A stretch of DNA of 64,000 nucleotides from assembly GCF_002583405.1 (NCBI RefSeq), contig NZ_BCMJ01000006.1, positions 1 through 64,000 of the forward strand, read 5' to 3'. The notes beneath the pieces were generated by a model, which saw only the letters and a program-made list of their open reading frames with translations, ran no database searches and was not told the DNA's origin. This stretch comes from Secundilactobacillus silagincola. Lineage in GTDB: Bacteria > Bacillota > Bacilli > Lactobacillales > Lactobacillaceae. Within the stretch, counting starts at the first letter, position 1. Each line of letters opens with the position of its first letter. The position numbers and the translations under genes were made by a program. Shown here one piece after another: positions 17,165 to 26,466 of this stretch.

Positions 17165-18013
17165 ATGCAAACAGTTACCATCGCTGGCAATCAAGTCCCA
17201 GCTATTGGCCTGGGTACCTGGCATATGGGGGACGACCCGTCGCTGCAAACACAGGAAATTAACGCCATTCACGCCGGCTTAGCTGCTGGTGCAGAGGTAA
17301 TCGACACCGCTGAAATGTATGGTTCGGGCCGTGCAGAAACGTTGGTTGGCAAAGCCATTAAAGATATTCCCCGTGACCAGCTGTACCTCATTTCAAAAGT
17401 TCTGCCAACGAATGCTTCGAAGCAGCACATGGAACGCAGTCTAGACGCTAGTTTGAAGCGATTAGGCGTTGATGAAGTCGACCTTTACCTTTATCATTGG
17501 CGCGGAACCACCCCACTGGCCGAAACGATCGACGAATTGCAACGACTCACAACGGTGGGAAAAACCAAAGCTTGGGGGATTTCAAACTTTGATGTTAGCG
17601 ACCTCGAAGAACTCTGGCAGCTACCAAATGGTCCTAAAGCTGCTGCTAATGAAGATTTATTTAACTTAGGCAGCCGTGGTGTCGAATATAGCCTGCTAGA
17701 TTGGCAAGCCAAGCATGAGTTACCCTTTATCGCCTACAGTCCCGTTGGTGCACCGGATCAATTAAACGCTCACTTGGACCGCAACCCGAACGTCCTCAAG
17801 GTTGCTCAACGACACAACGCTTCTGCTTATCAGATTTTATTAGCTTGGGTTGTCTCTCACCAGCAAGTTTTAGCCATTCCGCAAAGTAGCAATCCTGACC
17901 ACGCAAAGGAAAACGTGTTAGCTGGCGACATTCAGCTAACCGCTGATGACCTGAAGCTTTTGGATGAAGCTTACCCAGCACCTACTGAAAAATTACCATT
18001 AGATGTTCTCTAA
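17165..18013 (+). CDS. Aldo/keto reductase
   Basis: A 282-residue NADPH-dependent aldo/keto reductase with a TIM-barrel fold. The catalytic set is visible: D48 and Y53 in IDTAEMYGSG, the lysine in LISKVLP, and the histidine in LYLYHWRG. Substrates are aldehydes or ketones, and specificity cannot be read. It is the first of four distinct aldo/keto reductases in the window. ATG follows AAGGAGACGATTGT. A terminator lies about 50 bp downstream. Confidence 0.92.
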   Translation: MQTVTIAGNQVPAIGLGTWHMGDDPSLQTQEINAIHAGLAAGAEVIDTAEMYGSGRAETLVGKAIKDIPRDQLYLISKVLPTNASKQHMERSLDASLKRLGVDEVDLYLYHWRGTTPLAETIDELQRLTTVGKTKAWGISNFDVSDLEELWQLPNGPKAAANEDLFNLGSRGVEYSLLDWQAKHELPFIAYSPVGAPDQLNAHLDRNPNVLKVAQRHNASAYQILLAWVVSHQQVLAIPQSSNPDHAKENVLAGDIQLTADDLKLLDEAYPAPTEKLPLDVL

Positions 18014-18061
18014 CAATTAAAAGGCTATGTCACAAGTCTGATCACGGTCATATAACACCCA

Positions 18062-18102
18062 AAAACGCCATTCCGATAAGAATCCCACCGGAATGGCGTT
18101 TT
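18062..18102. terminator. Bidirectional terminator
   Basis: AAAACGCCATTCC / GGAATGGCGTTTTA hairpin between the convergent aldo/keto reductase and SPFH genes. Confidence 0.8.
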
Positions 18103-18143
18103 AGTATGATATTTTGTACTCTACCGAGCTTTGTCACACCTGC

Positions 18144-18998
18144 TTACTTAGTATCACTTGTACTGATAACCGGTTGCGTCCCCCGCTCAGAAATAATCGT
18201 GACCATTACGTTATTAATTAGTTGAAGCTTTCTGTCATCAGTAAGCTTTAGATCCGTATCCTTTTCTAACTTTGCGATGGCATCTTCCGTGATTGAAACG
18301 GCACCATCCACAATGATTTTCCGAGCTGACAAAATAGCTGACGATTGTTGTCGCTGCAACATGGCACTAGCAATTTCAGTTGCGTAAGCCAAGTGGGTCA
18401 ACCGCGTTTCTATCACCTTAACACCGGCAATCTGGAGACGCGACTGAAGTTCTGCAGTTAGTTTATTAGAAACTTCAGTGGGATTACTGCGCAACGTTAG
18501 TGTTTCCTGTTCATTAAAAGCGTCATAGGGAAATTCCGAAGCAACGTGTCGAATAGCAGACTCGCTTTGGATCTCAACAAATTGTTCATAATCGTCAACA
18601 TCAAATAAAGCTTTGCTGGTATCGACAACCTTGAACACGATGACTGCCGCAATTTCAACTGGATTACCACGAGAGTCGTTAACCTTCAGCAAATTACTGT
18701 TAAAGTTTCGCACCCGCAGTGAAATCGACTGTTTATTCGTTAGCGGCACCGTCATGAACAGACCGGCCGTTCGAATAGTCCCAATATATTTACCGAAGAA
18801 AGTCATCGCCTTTGCTTCATTGGGTGCAATAATTGTTAAAGAACTGCTTCCAATGAGAGCAATGAAAATTAAAATCACGCCTAAAGTAATGCTAAATACT
18901 GACCGTAAAAGAAATAGCCAGCCACCACCTAGTACTAACAAAATGGCAACGATGAGTCCGAGATACCCGTTAACGTGAAAAACGTTTTTTTCAGTCAT
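18144..18998 (-). CDS. SPFH (band 7/stomatin-like) membrane protein
   Basis: A 284-residue protein with two N-terminal hydrophobic segments (about residues 9-50), then an SPFH domain (PNEAKAMTFFGKYIGTIR near 58) and a helical C-terminal part with the typical LQRQQSSAILSARKIIVDGA repeat-like stretch. SPFH proteins form oligomers on the cytoplasmic membrane and organise membrane microdomains or proteases. The partner often seen elsewhere (an NfeD-type protein) is not adjacent here. The gene is transcribed alone, with AGGAGG upstream of ATG. Confidence 0.87.
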   Translation of the reverse strand: MTEKNVFHVNGYLGLIVAILLVLGGGWLFLLRSVFSITLGVILIFIALIGSSSLTIIAPNEAKAMTFFGKYIGTIRTAGLFMTVPLTNKQSISLRVRNFNSNLLKVNDSRGNPVEIAAVIVFKVVDTSKALFDVDDYEQFVEIQSESAIRHVASEFPYDAFNEQETLTLRSNPTEVSNKLTAELQSRLQIAGVKVIETRLTHLAYATEIASAMLQRQQSSAILSARKIIVDGAVSITEDAIAKLEKDTDLKLTDDRKLQLINNVMVTIISERGTQPVISTSDTK

Positions 18999-19080
18999 GG
19001 TAAACCTCCTCTAATTTGTTAATTTCATTATACGTCACTAAAATGATTTTAAAAAACATGGCGTTTTGGAGTGTAAATTC

Positions 19081-19108
19081 TTTGATTTTTCTCATTTTCT
19101 ATTATAAT
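19081..19108 (+). promoter_or_regulatory. Promoter of a candidate small RNA
   Basis: TTTGAT (19081-19086), a 16-bp spacer and TATAAT (19103-19108), with no open reading frame behind it but an intrinsic terminator about 150 bp on. Confidence 0.5.
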
Positions 19109-19114
19109 CCTAAA

Positions 19115-19260
19115 TAGAGTTAACGTATTGAGTACTGCTCCCCCTACCCTTCAACTTAAAAGTTGCGCAGTGACTCCCGCTTGGTACGCGAACTCACCTA
19201 CTCACATTAAAATTGAGTAGTTACTCATCCGGCGAAATCTCTCCGTTTCGCTGGTTTTTT
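19115..19260 (+). ncRNA. Candidate structured small RNA (about 146 nt)
   Basis: A promoter, a gene-free stretch and a good terminator (CCGGCGAAA / TTTCGCTGG followed by TTTTTT, 19229-19260) define a short transcript. Within it, GAGTACTGC (19130-19138) can pair with GCAGTGACTC (19167-19176) around the C-rich single-stranded segment GCTCCCCCTACCCTTC, and CTACTC / GAGTAG form a second hairpin. C-rich loops of this kind in Gram-positive small RNAs commonly pair with Shine-Dalgarno sequences. I do not recognise a named RNA family. It is not obviously a leader, because the next gene lies on the opposite strand. Confidence 0.45.
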
Positions 19261-19294
19261 AGTTGTAAAATTAATACAGAATTAACAAAACACA

Positions 19295-19347
19295 AATAAC
19301 CCCTCAACTTAATCTCCAAGATTTGGAAATGAAGTTGAGGGGTTATT
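19295..19347. terminator. Terminator of fabI
   Basis: A large hairpin (AATAACCCCTCAACTT / AAGTTGAGGGGTTATT) past the fabI stop; usable from both directions. Confidence 0.75.
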
Positions 19348-19400
19348 GCAAATAGTTACCCTCTAATTTTGATACATCTCGACTACAATGCAGTCATCTA

Positions 19401-20159
19401 TTAAATCAAATGCGTGCCCTTATCCACATAAATCGTGTCTCCGACTAGGCCACTACTCAAGTCGCTCATCAAAAAGGCTGCCGTGTTTCCAACTTCTTGA
19501 ATGGTCACACCGACTCCGTTAACTGCGCGTTCGTTTGAAAGCTTGATTAAAGTGCTGTAATCCTTGACACCGGTAACTGCCAGCGTCTTAACGGCACCAG
19601 CAGAAATCGCGTTGACCCGGATATTTTGGCTGGCTAAGTCTCTGGCAAGGTAACGCACTGAAGCCTCCAACCCAGCTTTAGCAATCCCCATAATATTATA
19701 GTTAGGGATTGCTCTTTCAGAACCCATGTAGGTTAGCGTAACGATTGAACCGCCCTCGTTCATGATTTGGCGGCCATACTTAGCCACTGAGATCAACGAG
19801 TAGACGCTAATACTCTGTGCCTTATTAAAACTATCTAGACTGGCATCCGTCGTTTCACCCTTTAAATCCTCAGGATCAGCATACGCAATCGCGTGAATAA
19901 TACCATCAATCTGACCAACTTGTTCGTGAATCGTCTTAAAGGCACTTTCAACGTTCTCAGGATCACTGACATCACAAGGAACTTTGGTCACGTTCTCATC
20001 GATGAACCGGTTTAGACTTTTCAGCATCCGGTCATTTTGATAAGTTAGGATGATTTCAGCACCTTGTGATTCTAATGCTTGAAAACAGCCATAAGCTAAA
20101 CTGCGCTTATTAGCGACCCCCATAATTACAATTTTTTTACCCGTTAAAATGCCACTCAT
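19401..20159 (-). CDS. fabI: Enoyl-[acyl-carrier-protein] reductase (NADH)
   Basis: A 252-residue SDR-fold enzyme that reduces trans-2-enoyl-ACP in the last step of each fatty acid elongation cycle. FabI markers are the modified nucleotide-binding motif GVANKRSLAYG near residue 15, a YMGSERAIPNYNIMG active-site region with the Y-x6-K arrangement and K in GIAKAGLE, and DSFNKAQSISVYSL. The start chosen is ATG 20157-20159 with AAGAGGT upstream; an extension of 13 residues lacks one. The gene is detached from any fab cluster. A FabK-like protein is encoded at 53.8 kb, so two enoyl reductases may coexist. Confidence 0.93.
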   Translation of the reverse strand: MSGILTGKKIVIMGVANKRSLAYGCFQALESQGAEIILTYQNDRMLKSLNRFIDENVTKVPCDVSDPENVESAFKTIHEQVGQIDGIIHAIAYADPEDLKGETTDASLDSFNKAQSISVYSLISVAKYGRQIMNEGGSIVTLTYMGSERAIPNYNIMGIAKAGLEASVRYLARDLASQNIRVNAISAGAVKTLAVTGVKDYSTLIKLSNERAVNGVGVTIQEVGNTAAFLMSDLSSGLVGDTIYVDKGTHLI

Positions 20160-20346
20160 AATAATACCTCTTTTGTTAAGATTTTGAATATAAGTCATGC
20201 CATTAACTACCTGGACTATAACACTTATTTTACCTTATCTAACCGTTCAAACACAAGTGGCGGACAAAGGTCTAGTATCTGTCCGTTCAATTTTAGCCGT
20301 AGTAGTCCTATAATAAACACGTAAATCAGATAGGAGTGAATGTGAA

Positions 20347-20988
20347 ATGACTAATGTATTAATTTTAGGTGCCAACGGTAAAATTGCCAAATTAGCAGAA
20401 GCACAGCTATTGGCGCAAACCGATCACCAACTGACACTATTCCTGCGTCGTGCTAGTCGATTAAGCGTTTCGGATGCGACCCGAGAAACGATTGTTGAAG
20501 GTGATGCTACAGATCAAGCTAGCCTGAAAAAAGCCATGGAAGGTCAAGACATCGTGTACGCCAACCTTGGTAACCACGACATTGAAAAGCAGGCCAAAAC
20601 AGTCGTTGCGGCTATGAAAGCAATGGGTCTAAAGCGTTTGATCTGGATTTCAACACTGGGCATTTACGATGAAGTTCCTGGTAACTACGGTAAGTGGAAC
20701 CATCAAATGCTTGATGGCGGTTATTTGGAAACCTATGCTGCAGCAGCAAAAGTTATCGAAGCTTCTGGTTTGGACTACACTATTGTCCGTCCTGCATGGC
20801 TTTCAAATAAGGACATTGTTAGTTACGAAACCACGCAGAAAGGTGAACCGTTTAAGGGCACCGAAGTTTCTCGTAAGAGTATTGCCGACTTCGTTGTATC
20901 TCTGATCAATGAGCCAACCAAGGAAATCGGTCATTCAGTTGGGGTTGATCAACCGGGTACGGATGGCGATAAGCCTTCATTTTACTAA
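20347..20988 (+). CDS. NAD(P)-binding atypical SDR (NmrA-like)
   Basis: A 213-residue Rossmann-fold protein of the atypical short-chain dehydrogenase group. The nucleotide-binding motif ILGANGKIA is at residues 6-14, ISTLGIYDE near 101 and IVRPAWLSN near 146. Members are NAD(P)H sensors or oxidoreductases with poorly known substrates. The YxxxK pair typical of classical SDRs is not clearly present, as usual in this group. ATG follows AGGAGTGAATGTGAA. Monocistronic, ending in a strong terminator. Confidence 0.85.
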   Translation: MTNVLILGANGKIAKLAEAQLLAQTDHQLTLFLRRASRLSVSDATRETIVEGDATDQASLKKAMEGQDIVYANLGNHDIEKQAKTVVAAMKAMGLKRLIWISTLGIYDEVPGNYGKWNHQMLDGGYLETYAAAAKVIEASGLDYTIVRPAWLSNKDIVSYETTQKGEPFKGTEVSRKSIADFVVSLINEPTKEIGHSVGVDQPGTDGDKPSFY

Positions 20989-21002
20989 TAATGCTAAATT
21001 AA

Positions 21003-21043
21003 AATAGGGACTGGAAACGAGTGACTGTTTCCGGTCCCTATTC
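21003..21043. terminator. Bidirectional terminator
   Basis: AATAGGGACTGGAAAC / GTTTCCGGTCCCTATT hairpin between convergent genes. Confidence 0.85.
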
Positions 21044-21047
21044 ATGT

Positions 21048-22157
21048 CTAACGGTAATCTGAAATTAATTTGGTCTTACTCCACCGTTCAAATAACAGCG
21101 CATGCTGTGGTCGAAAAGCATCAATCATCATATCTAGTCCCAGCAGAATCACAATGACTGCTAATATTAGAACCATTACGATACTGCCGTACATATAAAA
21201 CTGACTGCCAGGGCTCACAAAAGCTAAGCCACCACCAATCAAGATTGGTACCAAAAACAAACTATAACCCGCAATCCAGCGTTGGCAAACGTGCATAGCA
21301 GTTGTTCGTTCGTTATTACTCTTCACTACTTTCAGGTGAACTAATCGCATTCCTAACGTTTTTCGCCAAACAAGCTGCGGCAGCAAAACCACTACCATCA
21401 AACTCACTAACGAAACTGGCTGCGCTAACACCTTTACATTTCCCAATAAGCCGTTACCAATCATCGTTACGATGGAAAAGCTGAACCAATCAACTACAAA
21501 CGTAGTTGCATGGCGAAACACTGACACCTGTCGGGATTGAATCCGTAGTTTTTCTTTAATATGTTGGGACGTAGGTAACACGGGTAAAATAAATCTGGTC
21601 AAACCAAATCCAACTAACCCACCAATCGTATTTAAAAGCAGATCATCCACGTCAAATAATCGGTACGAACGCGGATAGATACCATAATCTCCGGTCAACT
21701 GAGTCAGTTCAAAGAATAATGATAAGCAAAATGAGAGCAATATTGTCTGCCACCACGATTTATGAAAATAACTACGTAGGTAAAAACCAAACGGAATCGT
21801 CAGCACAACGTTAAACAACGGCTGAATCACCGTTGGCGCTTTAACTGCAGCCACCCAAGTATGCGGGTTAGAAAGCTGTAACGGATTTTGATCAACAAAT
21901 TCCCGAATAAACAAAAACGGCTGCAAATTATACCTGGGTGTCGTCAGTTTGACCACCGAAGCAACACTGGGTAGCGGCAACATAATTAGAAAATACGCAC
22001 AAAGTAAATAAAAAACGAAACTGTATAGCATCAATATTGACCAACGTGAGATCGCCCCAAAACGATGATAATGCCATAGTAAAATTGGAAAGGTAATTAA
22101 TAACGCCACTAACGGGAAAGTTAGCATTGCCATACGAATATCGAACCAGTAAACCAT
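21048..22157 (-). CDS. VanZ-like and RDD two-domain membrane protein
   Basis: A 369-residue integral membrane protein joining two families. Residues 1-200 are VanZ-like: several helices, FFELTQLTG followed by FDVDDLLLNTIGGLVGF, the VanZ hallmark. Residues 205-335 form an RDD-type domain (FVVDWFSFSIVTM, then RKTLGMRLVHLKVVK). VanZ proteins are linked to teicoplanin tolerance and envelope chemistry; RDD proteins are membrane proteins of mostly unknown or transport-related role. The ATG at 22155-22157 with GGGGG upstream is preferred over a TTG five codons earlier. The gene stands alone. Confidence 0.82.
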   Translation of the reverse strand: MVYWFDIRMAMLTFPLVALLITFPILLWHYHRFGAISRWSILMLYSFVFYLLCAYFLIMLPLPSVASVVKLTTPRYNLQPFLFIREFVDQNPLQLSNPHTWVAAVKAPTVIQPLFNVVLTIPFGFYLRSYFHKSWWQTILLSFCLSLFFELTQLTGDYGIYPRSYRLFDVDDLLLNTIGGLVGFGLTRFILPVLPTSQHIKEKLRIQSRQVSVFRHATTFVVDWFSFSIVTMIGNGLLGNVKVLAQPVSLVSLMVVVLLPQLVWRKTLGMRLVHLKVVKSNNERTTAMHVCQRWIAGYSLFLVPILIGGGLAFVSPGSQFYMYGSIVMVLILAVIVILLGLDMMIDAFRPQHALLFERWSKTKLISDYR

Positions 22158-22251
22158 TGAAGTATCCCCCAAAATAAGTTGTGATATTCATAATGTACGA
22201 CTTAAGGCTTATTGGTGTCAATAATTGCAAACCGGGCTATTTTAACCGTAC

Positions 22252-22290
22252 TAAAAAACCTGATTGCCACGATGAGCAATCAGGTTTTTG
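22252..22290. terminator. Terminator of the deo/pdp operon
   Basis: AAAAACCTGATTGC / GCAATCAGGTTTTT hairpin located between pdp and the preceding divergent-side region; symmetrical, with T on both sides. Confidence 0.85.
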
Positions 22291-22308
22291 GTCTTCATAT
22301 CAAGAAAA

Positions 22309-23607
22309 TCATTTGATAATCTCGTGAATCAACGTGAGCGGTTCTGCCGCATCCGCTATCTCAATGTTGTTATACAATAATTCTTTCACATCATCAATAT
22401 CTTCACGGTCAGCATAAATCGTCAGTAAGGGCTCTCCTTCACTAACCGCGTCGCCAACCTTCTTCTTAAGTTCGATACCCACCGCGTAATCCAGCTGATC
22501 ATCCGCCTTTTGACGACCGCCGCCAAGCAGCATGCTAGCAACGCCAATCTCATCAGCTGTCATTTTAGCCACAACGCCGCTCGACTTAGCAGGTAAATCA
22601 ACCTTATATTTCGCTTGCGGCATGATGGTTGGATCATCAATAACGCGTTCGTCACCGCCCTGCGCAATCACCATTTGTCGGAAACTCTCCAAGGCCTTCC
22701 CATCAGCGACGACTTCTTCAAGCATCTGGCGCGCCTCATCCAGGGTCTTAGCCCTCTTCGCTAACACCACCATCTGACTGCCAAGGGTTAATACTAAATT
22801 AGTGATGTCATCCGGCCCTTCACCCTTCAAAATATCAATGGTTTCTTGAATTTCTAACGCATTACCAATCATCCGTCCTAGGGGCTGATTCATATCAGAA
22901 ATCAGTGCCATGCAATCCATACCGGCATTTTTACCGATTGAAACTAAAGCTTTGGCTAATGCACGGGCTTGATCTTCCGTTTTCATGAAGGCACCTGATC
23001 CGGTCTTAACGTCAAGAACTAACGCATCCGTCCCTGAGGCAATTTTTTTACTCATAATCGAACCAGCAATCAACGGAATCGAATCAACGGTGTCGGTCAC
23101 ATCTCGCAGAGCATAAATCTTCTTATCAGCAGGTGCAATATTACCCGTTGCGCCAACAATGGCCAGGTGGATGTCCTTCACTTGTTGCTTAAACGCTGCT
23201 TCAGAAAGTTCCACTTTAAACCCCGGAATGGCCTCTAACTTATCCAACGTACCGCCAGTATGCCCCAGGCCACGGCCAGAAATCATTGGAATCGGAATGC
23301 CTAATGCCGCAATCATTGGGGCCAGTGGCAGACTAGTTTTATCACCCACACCGCCAGTGGAATGCTTATCGACTTTAATACCCGGAATATCTGACAAATC
23401 AAGCTGATCCCCTGACTTCAACATCTGCATGGCAAGTTCAGCTTGTTCACCATCTGCCATTCCGTTGAAATAGATCGCCATGAGTAGTGCACTAGTCTGA
23501 TAGTCGGGAATGCTGCCATCTACTACCCCATCAACAAAGAACTTAATCTCTTCGTTGGTCAAGACCCCACCATTTCGCTTATGATCGATTACGTCTACCA
23601 TTCTCAT
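22309..23607 (-). CDS. pdp: Pyrimidine-nucleoside phosphorylase
   Basis: This cytosolic enzyme splits thymidine, uridine and deoxyuridine with phosphate to give base plus (deoxy)ribose 1-phosphate. The 432-residue length is standard. The signature [16 protein letters not shown] is near residue 112, the phosphate-binding [10 protein letters not shown] near 81, and [13 protein letters not shown] near 185. ATG 23605-23607 has AGGAGG 9 nt upstream; a TTG two codons earlier is too close. It is the last gene of the deoC-deoB-deoD-pdp group, separated from deoD by a hairpin that may set its level. Confidence 0.96.
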   Translation of the reverse strand: MRMVDVIDHKRNGGVLTNEEIKFFVDGVVDGSIPDYQTSALLMAIYFNGMADGEQAELAMQMLKSGDQLDLSDIPGIKVDKHSTGGVGDKTSLPLAPMIAALGIPIPMISGRGLGHTGGTLDKLEAIPGFKVELSEAAFKQQVKDIHLAIVGATGNIAPADKKIYALRDVTDTVDSIPLIAGSIMSKKIASGTDALVLDVKTGSGAFMKTEDQARALAKALVSIGKNAGMDCMALISDMNQPLGRMIGNALEIQETIDILKGEGPDDITNLVLTLGSQMVVLAKRAKTLDEARQMLEEVVADGKALESFRQMVIAQGGDERVIDDPTIMPQAKYKVDLPAKSSGVVAKMTADEIGVASMLLGGGRQKADDQLDYAVGIELKKKVGDAVSEGEPLLTIYADREDIDDVKELLYNNIEIADAAEPLTLIHEIIK

Positions 23608-23634
23608 CGTCAAATTCCTCCTGACTAAAAATAT

Positions 23635-23687
23635 AAAAGGGGTGGCAACTGAAATTCGTTGTTATTCCAGTCGCTACCCCCTCTTTG
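23635..23687 (-). terminator. Hairpin between deoD and pdp
   Basis: GGGGGTAGCGACTGG / CAGTTGCCACCCC imperfect stem followed by TTTTATATTTTT on the minus strand. It is probably an attenuating terminator with read-through into pdp. Confidence 0.65.
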
Positions 23688-23707
23688 TTTGTGATTAGTG
23701 ATTTATT

Positions 23708-24415
23708 CTATAACTTAATCGCCGTCTCTAACGCCACGGTCATCATTTCACTGAATGAATTCTGACGATCTTCAGCTGATAGTGCTTCGCCAGTAGTGAG
23801 GTTATCGCTAACCGTGTTGATCGATAATGCTTGCACACCATACTTAGCAGCCAGCATGTATAACGCAGCGGTTTCCATTTCTGTTCCCAATACGCCATAG
23901 TCAATCAACTGCTGATAATCAATTTCATCATTATAGAAGCGATCCGCACTGAAGATATTACCGACTTTCACCGAAACGCCGGCTTCTTTAGCCGACTCAT
24001 AAGCTTTCAACAGCATATCAAAATCGGCGGTTGGTGCGTAGATCACACCCGCTTTAAAGGTGTTTTGAATGATTGCCGAGTCGGTGCTGGCAGATTCAGC
24101 GATGAGAATATCACGAATCTTCACTGATTCACCGAAGCCGCCAATACTGCCGATCCGCATCAAGTGTTTCACACCAAAGAAACGAATTAGCTCGTTGGTA
24201 TAGATTGAAATCGAGGGAATGCCCATACCCGTGCCTTGAACAGAAACTTTATGTCCCTTATAGGTTCCGGTATAGCCAAAAGCGTTTCTCACCGAATTAT
24301 ACTGAACAACATCATCTAAAAAGTTATCTGCCACGTACTTTGCCCGTAATGGATCCCCGGGTAGTAAAACCGTTTCAGCAATATCGCCCATTTCAGCGCC
24401 AATGTGTGTACTCAT
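23708..24415 (-). CDS. deoD: Purine-nucleoside phosphorylase, DeoD type
   Basis: A 235-residue hexameric-type phosphorylase that cleaves purine (deoxy)nucleosides with phosphate. Motifs: HIGAEMGDIAETVLLPGDP at the start, GTGMGIPSISIYTNEL near 61, EMETAALYMLA near 180 and the catalytic aspartate in TVSDNL near 204. It follows deoB by 11 bp. In the operon it supplies deoxyribose 1-phosphate to DeoB. Confidence 0.96.
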   Translation of the reverse strand: MSTHIGAEMGDIAETVLLPGDPLRAKYVADNFLDDVVQYNSVRNAFGYTGTYKGHKVSVQGTGMGIPSISIYTNELIRFFGVKHLMRIGSIGGFGESVKIRDILIAESASTDSAIIQNTFKAGVIYAPTADFDMLLKAYESAKEAGVSVKVGNIFSADRFYNDEIDYQQLIDYGVLGTEMETAALYMLAAKYGVQALSINTVSDNLTTGEALSAEDRQNSFSEMMTVALETAIKL

Positions 24416-24426
24416 ACGTTTTCCTC

Positions 24427-25617
24427 CTATTTCAATGACTTTAGGAATGAAGTTCCCGTTGAATTACCGCTAACGTTAAAGTTATCCAGAATAGTTGCAC
24501 CAAAATCAGCGTACGTGCGCCGAATCCCCAGCGAACCATCTTGCTTAAACTGTGGTGAATATACTAGTAACGGTACGTATTCACGGGTGTGATCAGTCCC
24601 TTTATAACCGGGATCATTCCCATGATCAGCAGTAATCATCAGTAAATCGCTATCGCTCAAAGAAGCTAATAAATCACCTAACTGTTCATCAAAGGCCATT
24701 AACGCTTTGCCATAGCCCTCTGGATTGCGCCGATGACCATACATCGCGTCAAAATCAACGAGGTTGGTAAAGCTAAACCCGTGGAAATCTTTGCCGGCGT
24801 TTTCTAACGTCCGCTTCATGCCATCATCGTTACTAACGGTGTGAACACCGTCCGTAATGCCCTGACCAGAAAAAATATCGTTGATTTTACCAACCGCTAA
24901 AACATCCAGCCCAGCAGCTTTTAACCGATCTAAGTCGGTTTCACCAGTTGGTGCCAAGGTAAAGTCGTGCCGATCAGAAGTCCGGGTAAAGTGATCCTTA
25001 TCCGGTCCAACGTATGGTCGCGCAATAATTCGGCCGATTCGGTAAGGTTTATCGATGGTAATGGATCGAGCAAATTCACAGATCTTATAGAGTTCTTTCA
25101 GCGGGATCACATTCGTGTGAGCAGCAATCTGCAGAACGGAATCACCAGAAGTGTAAACAATCAAATCGCCCGTCTTCATTTGCTGTTCACCATAATCATG
25201 GATGACATCAGTACCTGAATAAGGTTTGTTAACGATCACGTGACGACCACTAAAGTCTTCAATTTGTTTGATTAATTCTGCTGGAAACCCTTCAGGAAAG
25301 AAGCCCAGCGGTTCCGTAACAGGCAGACCCATCATTTCCCAATGACCGTCCATACTGTCTTTCCCCACCGAAACTTCGTGCATTTTGCCAAAATACCCAA
25401 TCGGATTGTTCACTATGGGTACTCCTTCAATGGGATTGCTGGGGCGAATGTTTGATAACCCCATTTTGGCAAGATTAGGAAGTTTTAAATCACCTTTATA
25501 AAACTCACCGATGTGACCCAATGTGTCGGCTCCCACATCACCAAATTTATTGGCATCACTTGCTTCACCGATCCCAACGGAATCAATGACGATACCAAAT
25601 ACACGTTTAAAAGTCAT
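24427..25617 (-). CDS. deoB: Phosphopentomutase
   Basis: A 396-residue metal-dependent enzyme of the alkaline phosphatase superfamily that converts (deoxy)ribose 1-phosphate to the 5-phosphate. Metal-binding stretches are visible: [10 protein letters not shown] near residue 9, [10 protein letters not shown] near 86, [20 protein letters not shown] near 328. It lies 13 bp after deoC and links nucleoside phosphorolysis to the DeoC aldolase or to the pentose phosphate pool. Confidence 0.96.
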   Translation of the reverse strand: MTFKRVFGIVIDSVGIGEASDANKFGDVGADTLGHIGEFYKGDLKLPNLAKMGLSNIRPSNPIEGVPIVNNPIGYFGKMHEVSVGKDSMDGHWEMMGLPVTEPLGFFPEGFPAELIKQIEDFSGRHVIVNKPYSGTDVIHDYGEQQMKTGDLIVYTSGDSVLQIAAHTNVIPLKELYKICEFARSITIDKPYRIGRIIARPYVGPDKDHFTRTSDRHDFTLAPTGETDLDRLKAAGLDVLAVGKINDIFSGQGITDGVHTVSNDDGMKRTLENAGKDFHGFSFTNLVDFDAMYGHRRNPEGYGKALMAFDEQLGDLLASLSDSDLLMITADHGNDPGYKGTDHTREYVPLLVYSPQFKQDGSLGIRRTYADFGATILDNFNVSGNSTGTSFLKSLK

Positions 25618-25630
25618 TGCTGACCCCTCC

Positions 25631-26281
25631 TTACTCTTCTGTCACAATTTTGACACTAGCACTGGCACCGATTCGGGTAGCTCCGGCTTCAATCATGGCC
25701 TCCGCTTCTGCCTTAGAGTGCACACCGCCAGAAGCTTTCACACCCAAACGGTCGCCAACGGTCTCACGCATTAATTTAACGTCTGCCACCTTGGCGCCAG
25801 CAGTTGAGAAACCTGTGGAGGTTTTGACAAAATCAGCACCTGCTTTTTCAGCTAACTGGCAAGCACGGACCTTTTCTTCGTCAGTTAGTAACGCTGTTTC
25901 AATAATGACTTTAAGTAGTTTGTTTTCTGCATGAATGGCATCTGCCAATGCTTTGATATCCGCTAAAACGGCATCATCATGATTGGCCTTGAGTTCACCA
26001 ATATTAATCACCATATCTAACTCATCGGCACCATCCTTCATTGCCTGTTTGGCTTCAAAGACTTTGCTCTGTGTTGACGTTGCACCCAGAGGGAACCCAA
26101 TGACGGTACAAGTATTCACATCTGACGCTTGTAATTTAGCGGCAGTATGCTTGACCCAGTACGGATTGATACATACTGAGGCGAAATCATATTTAATGGC
26201 CTCTGCGATAACTTTATCGACATCTGTCTCCGTGGCATCAGCGTTTAAAATGGTGTGATCGATGTACTTGGCTAATTTCAT
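25631..26281 (-). CDS. deoC: Deoxyribose-phosphate aldolase
   Basis: A 216-residue class I aldolase that cleaves deoxyribose 5-phosphate to acetaldehyde and glyceraldehyde 3-phosphate. The Schiff-base lysine is in [11 protein letters not shown] near residue 150, the proton-relay lysine in GVKASGGVH near 180, and the N-terminal YIDHTIL is typical. It is the first gene of the operon, with a perfect cre 44 bp upstream, so deoxynucleoside use should be glucose-repressed. No DeoR-type regulator is adjacent. Confidence 0.96.
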   Translation of the reverse strand: MKLAKYIDHTILNADATETDVDKVIAEAIKYDFASVCINPYWVKHTAAKLQASDVNTCTVIGFPLGATSTQSKVFEAKQAMKDGADELDMVINIGELKANHDDAVLADIKALADAIHAENKLLKVIIETALLTDEEKVRACQLAEKAGADFVKTSTGFSTAGAKVADVKLMRETVGDRLGVKASGGVHSKAEAEAMIEAGATRIGASASVKIVTEE

Positions 26282-26324
26282 GGTAAATACCCCTTTACAT
26301 TAATTATTAGTTCGATTAGTTTAC

Positions 26325-26339
26325 TGTAACCGCTTCCAT
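26325..26339 (-). promoter_or_regulatory. cre site of the deo operon
   Basis: ATGGAAGCGGTTACA on the minus strand fits WTGNAANCGNWNNCW at all fixed positions. It lies between the probable promoter (TTGCTG to TATACA near 26353-26390) and deoC, a position suited to roadblock repression by CcpA. Confidence 0.75.
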
Positions 26340-26430
26340 AATATCATGTAGCAATTGCCCTGTATATAAATATGCTAAATTACAGCAAACTTTGTGCATT
26401 TTCTCATTTGTGGTTAATAAATGAGACAAA

Positions 26431-26459
26431 ATAACCGTACAGTTTGACTGCACGGTTTA
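26431..26459 (-). terminator. Terminator of the tetR-like gene
   Basis: ACCGTGCAGT / ACTGTACGGT hairpin followed by TATTTTG on the minus strand. Confidence 0.65.
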
Positions 26460-26466
26460 CTTTTAA

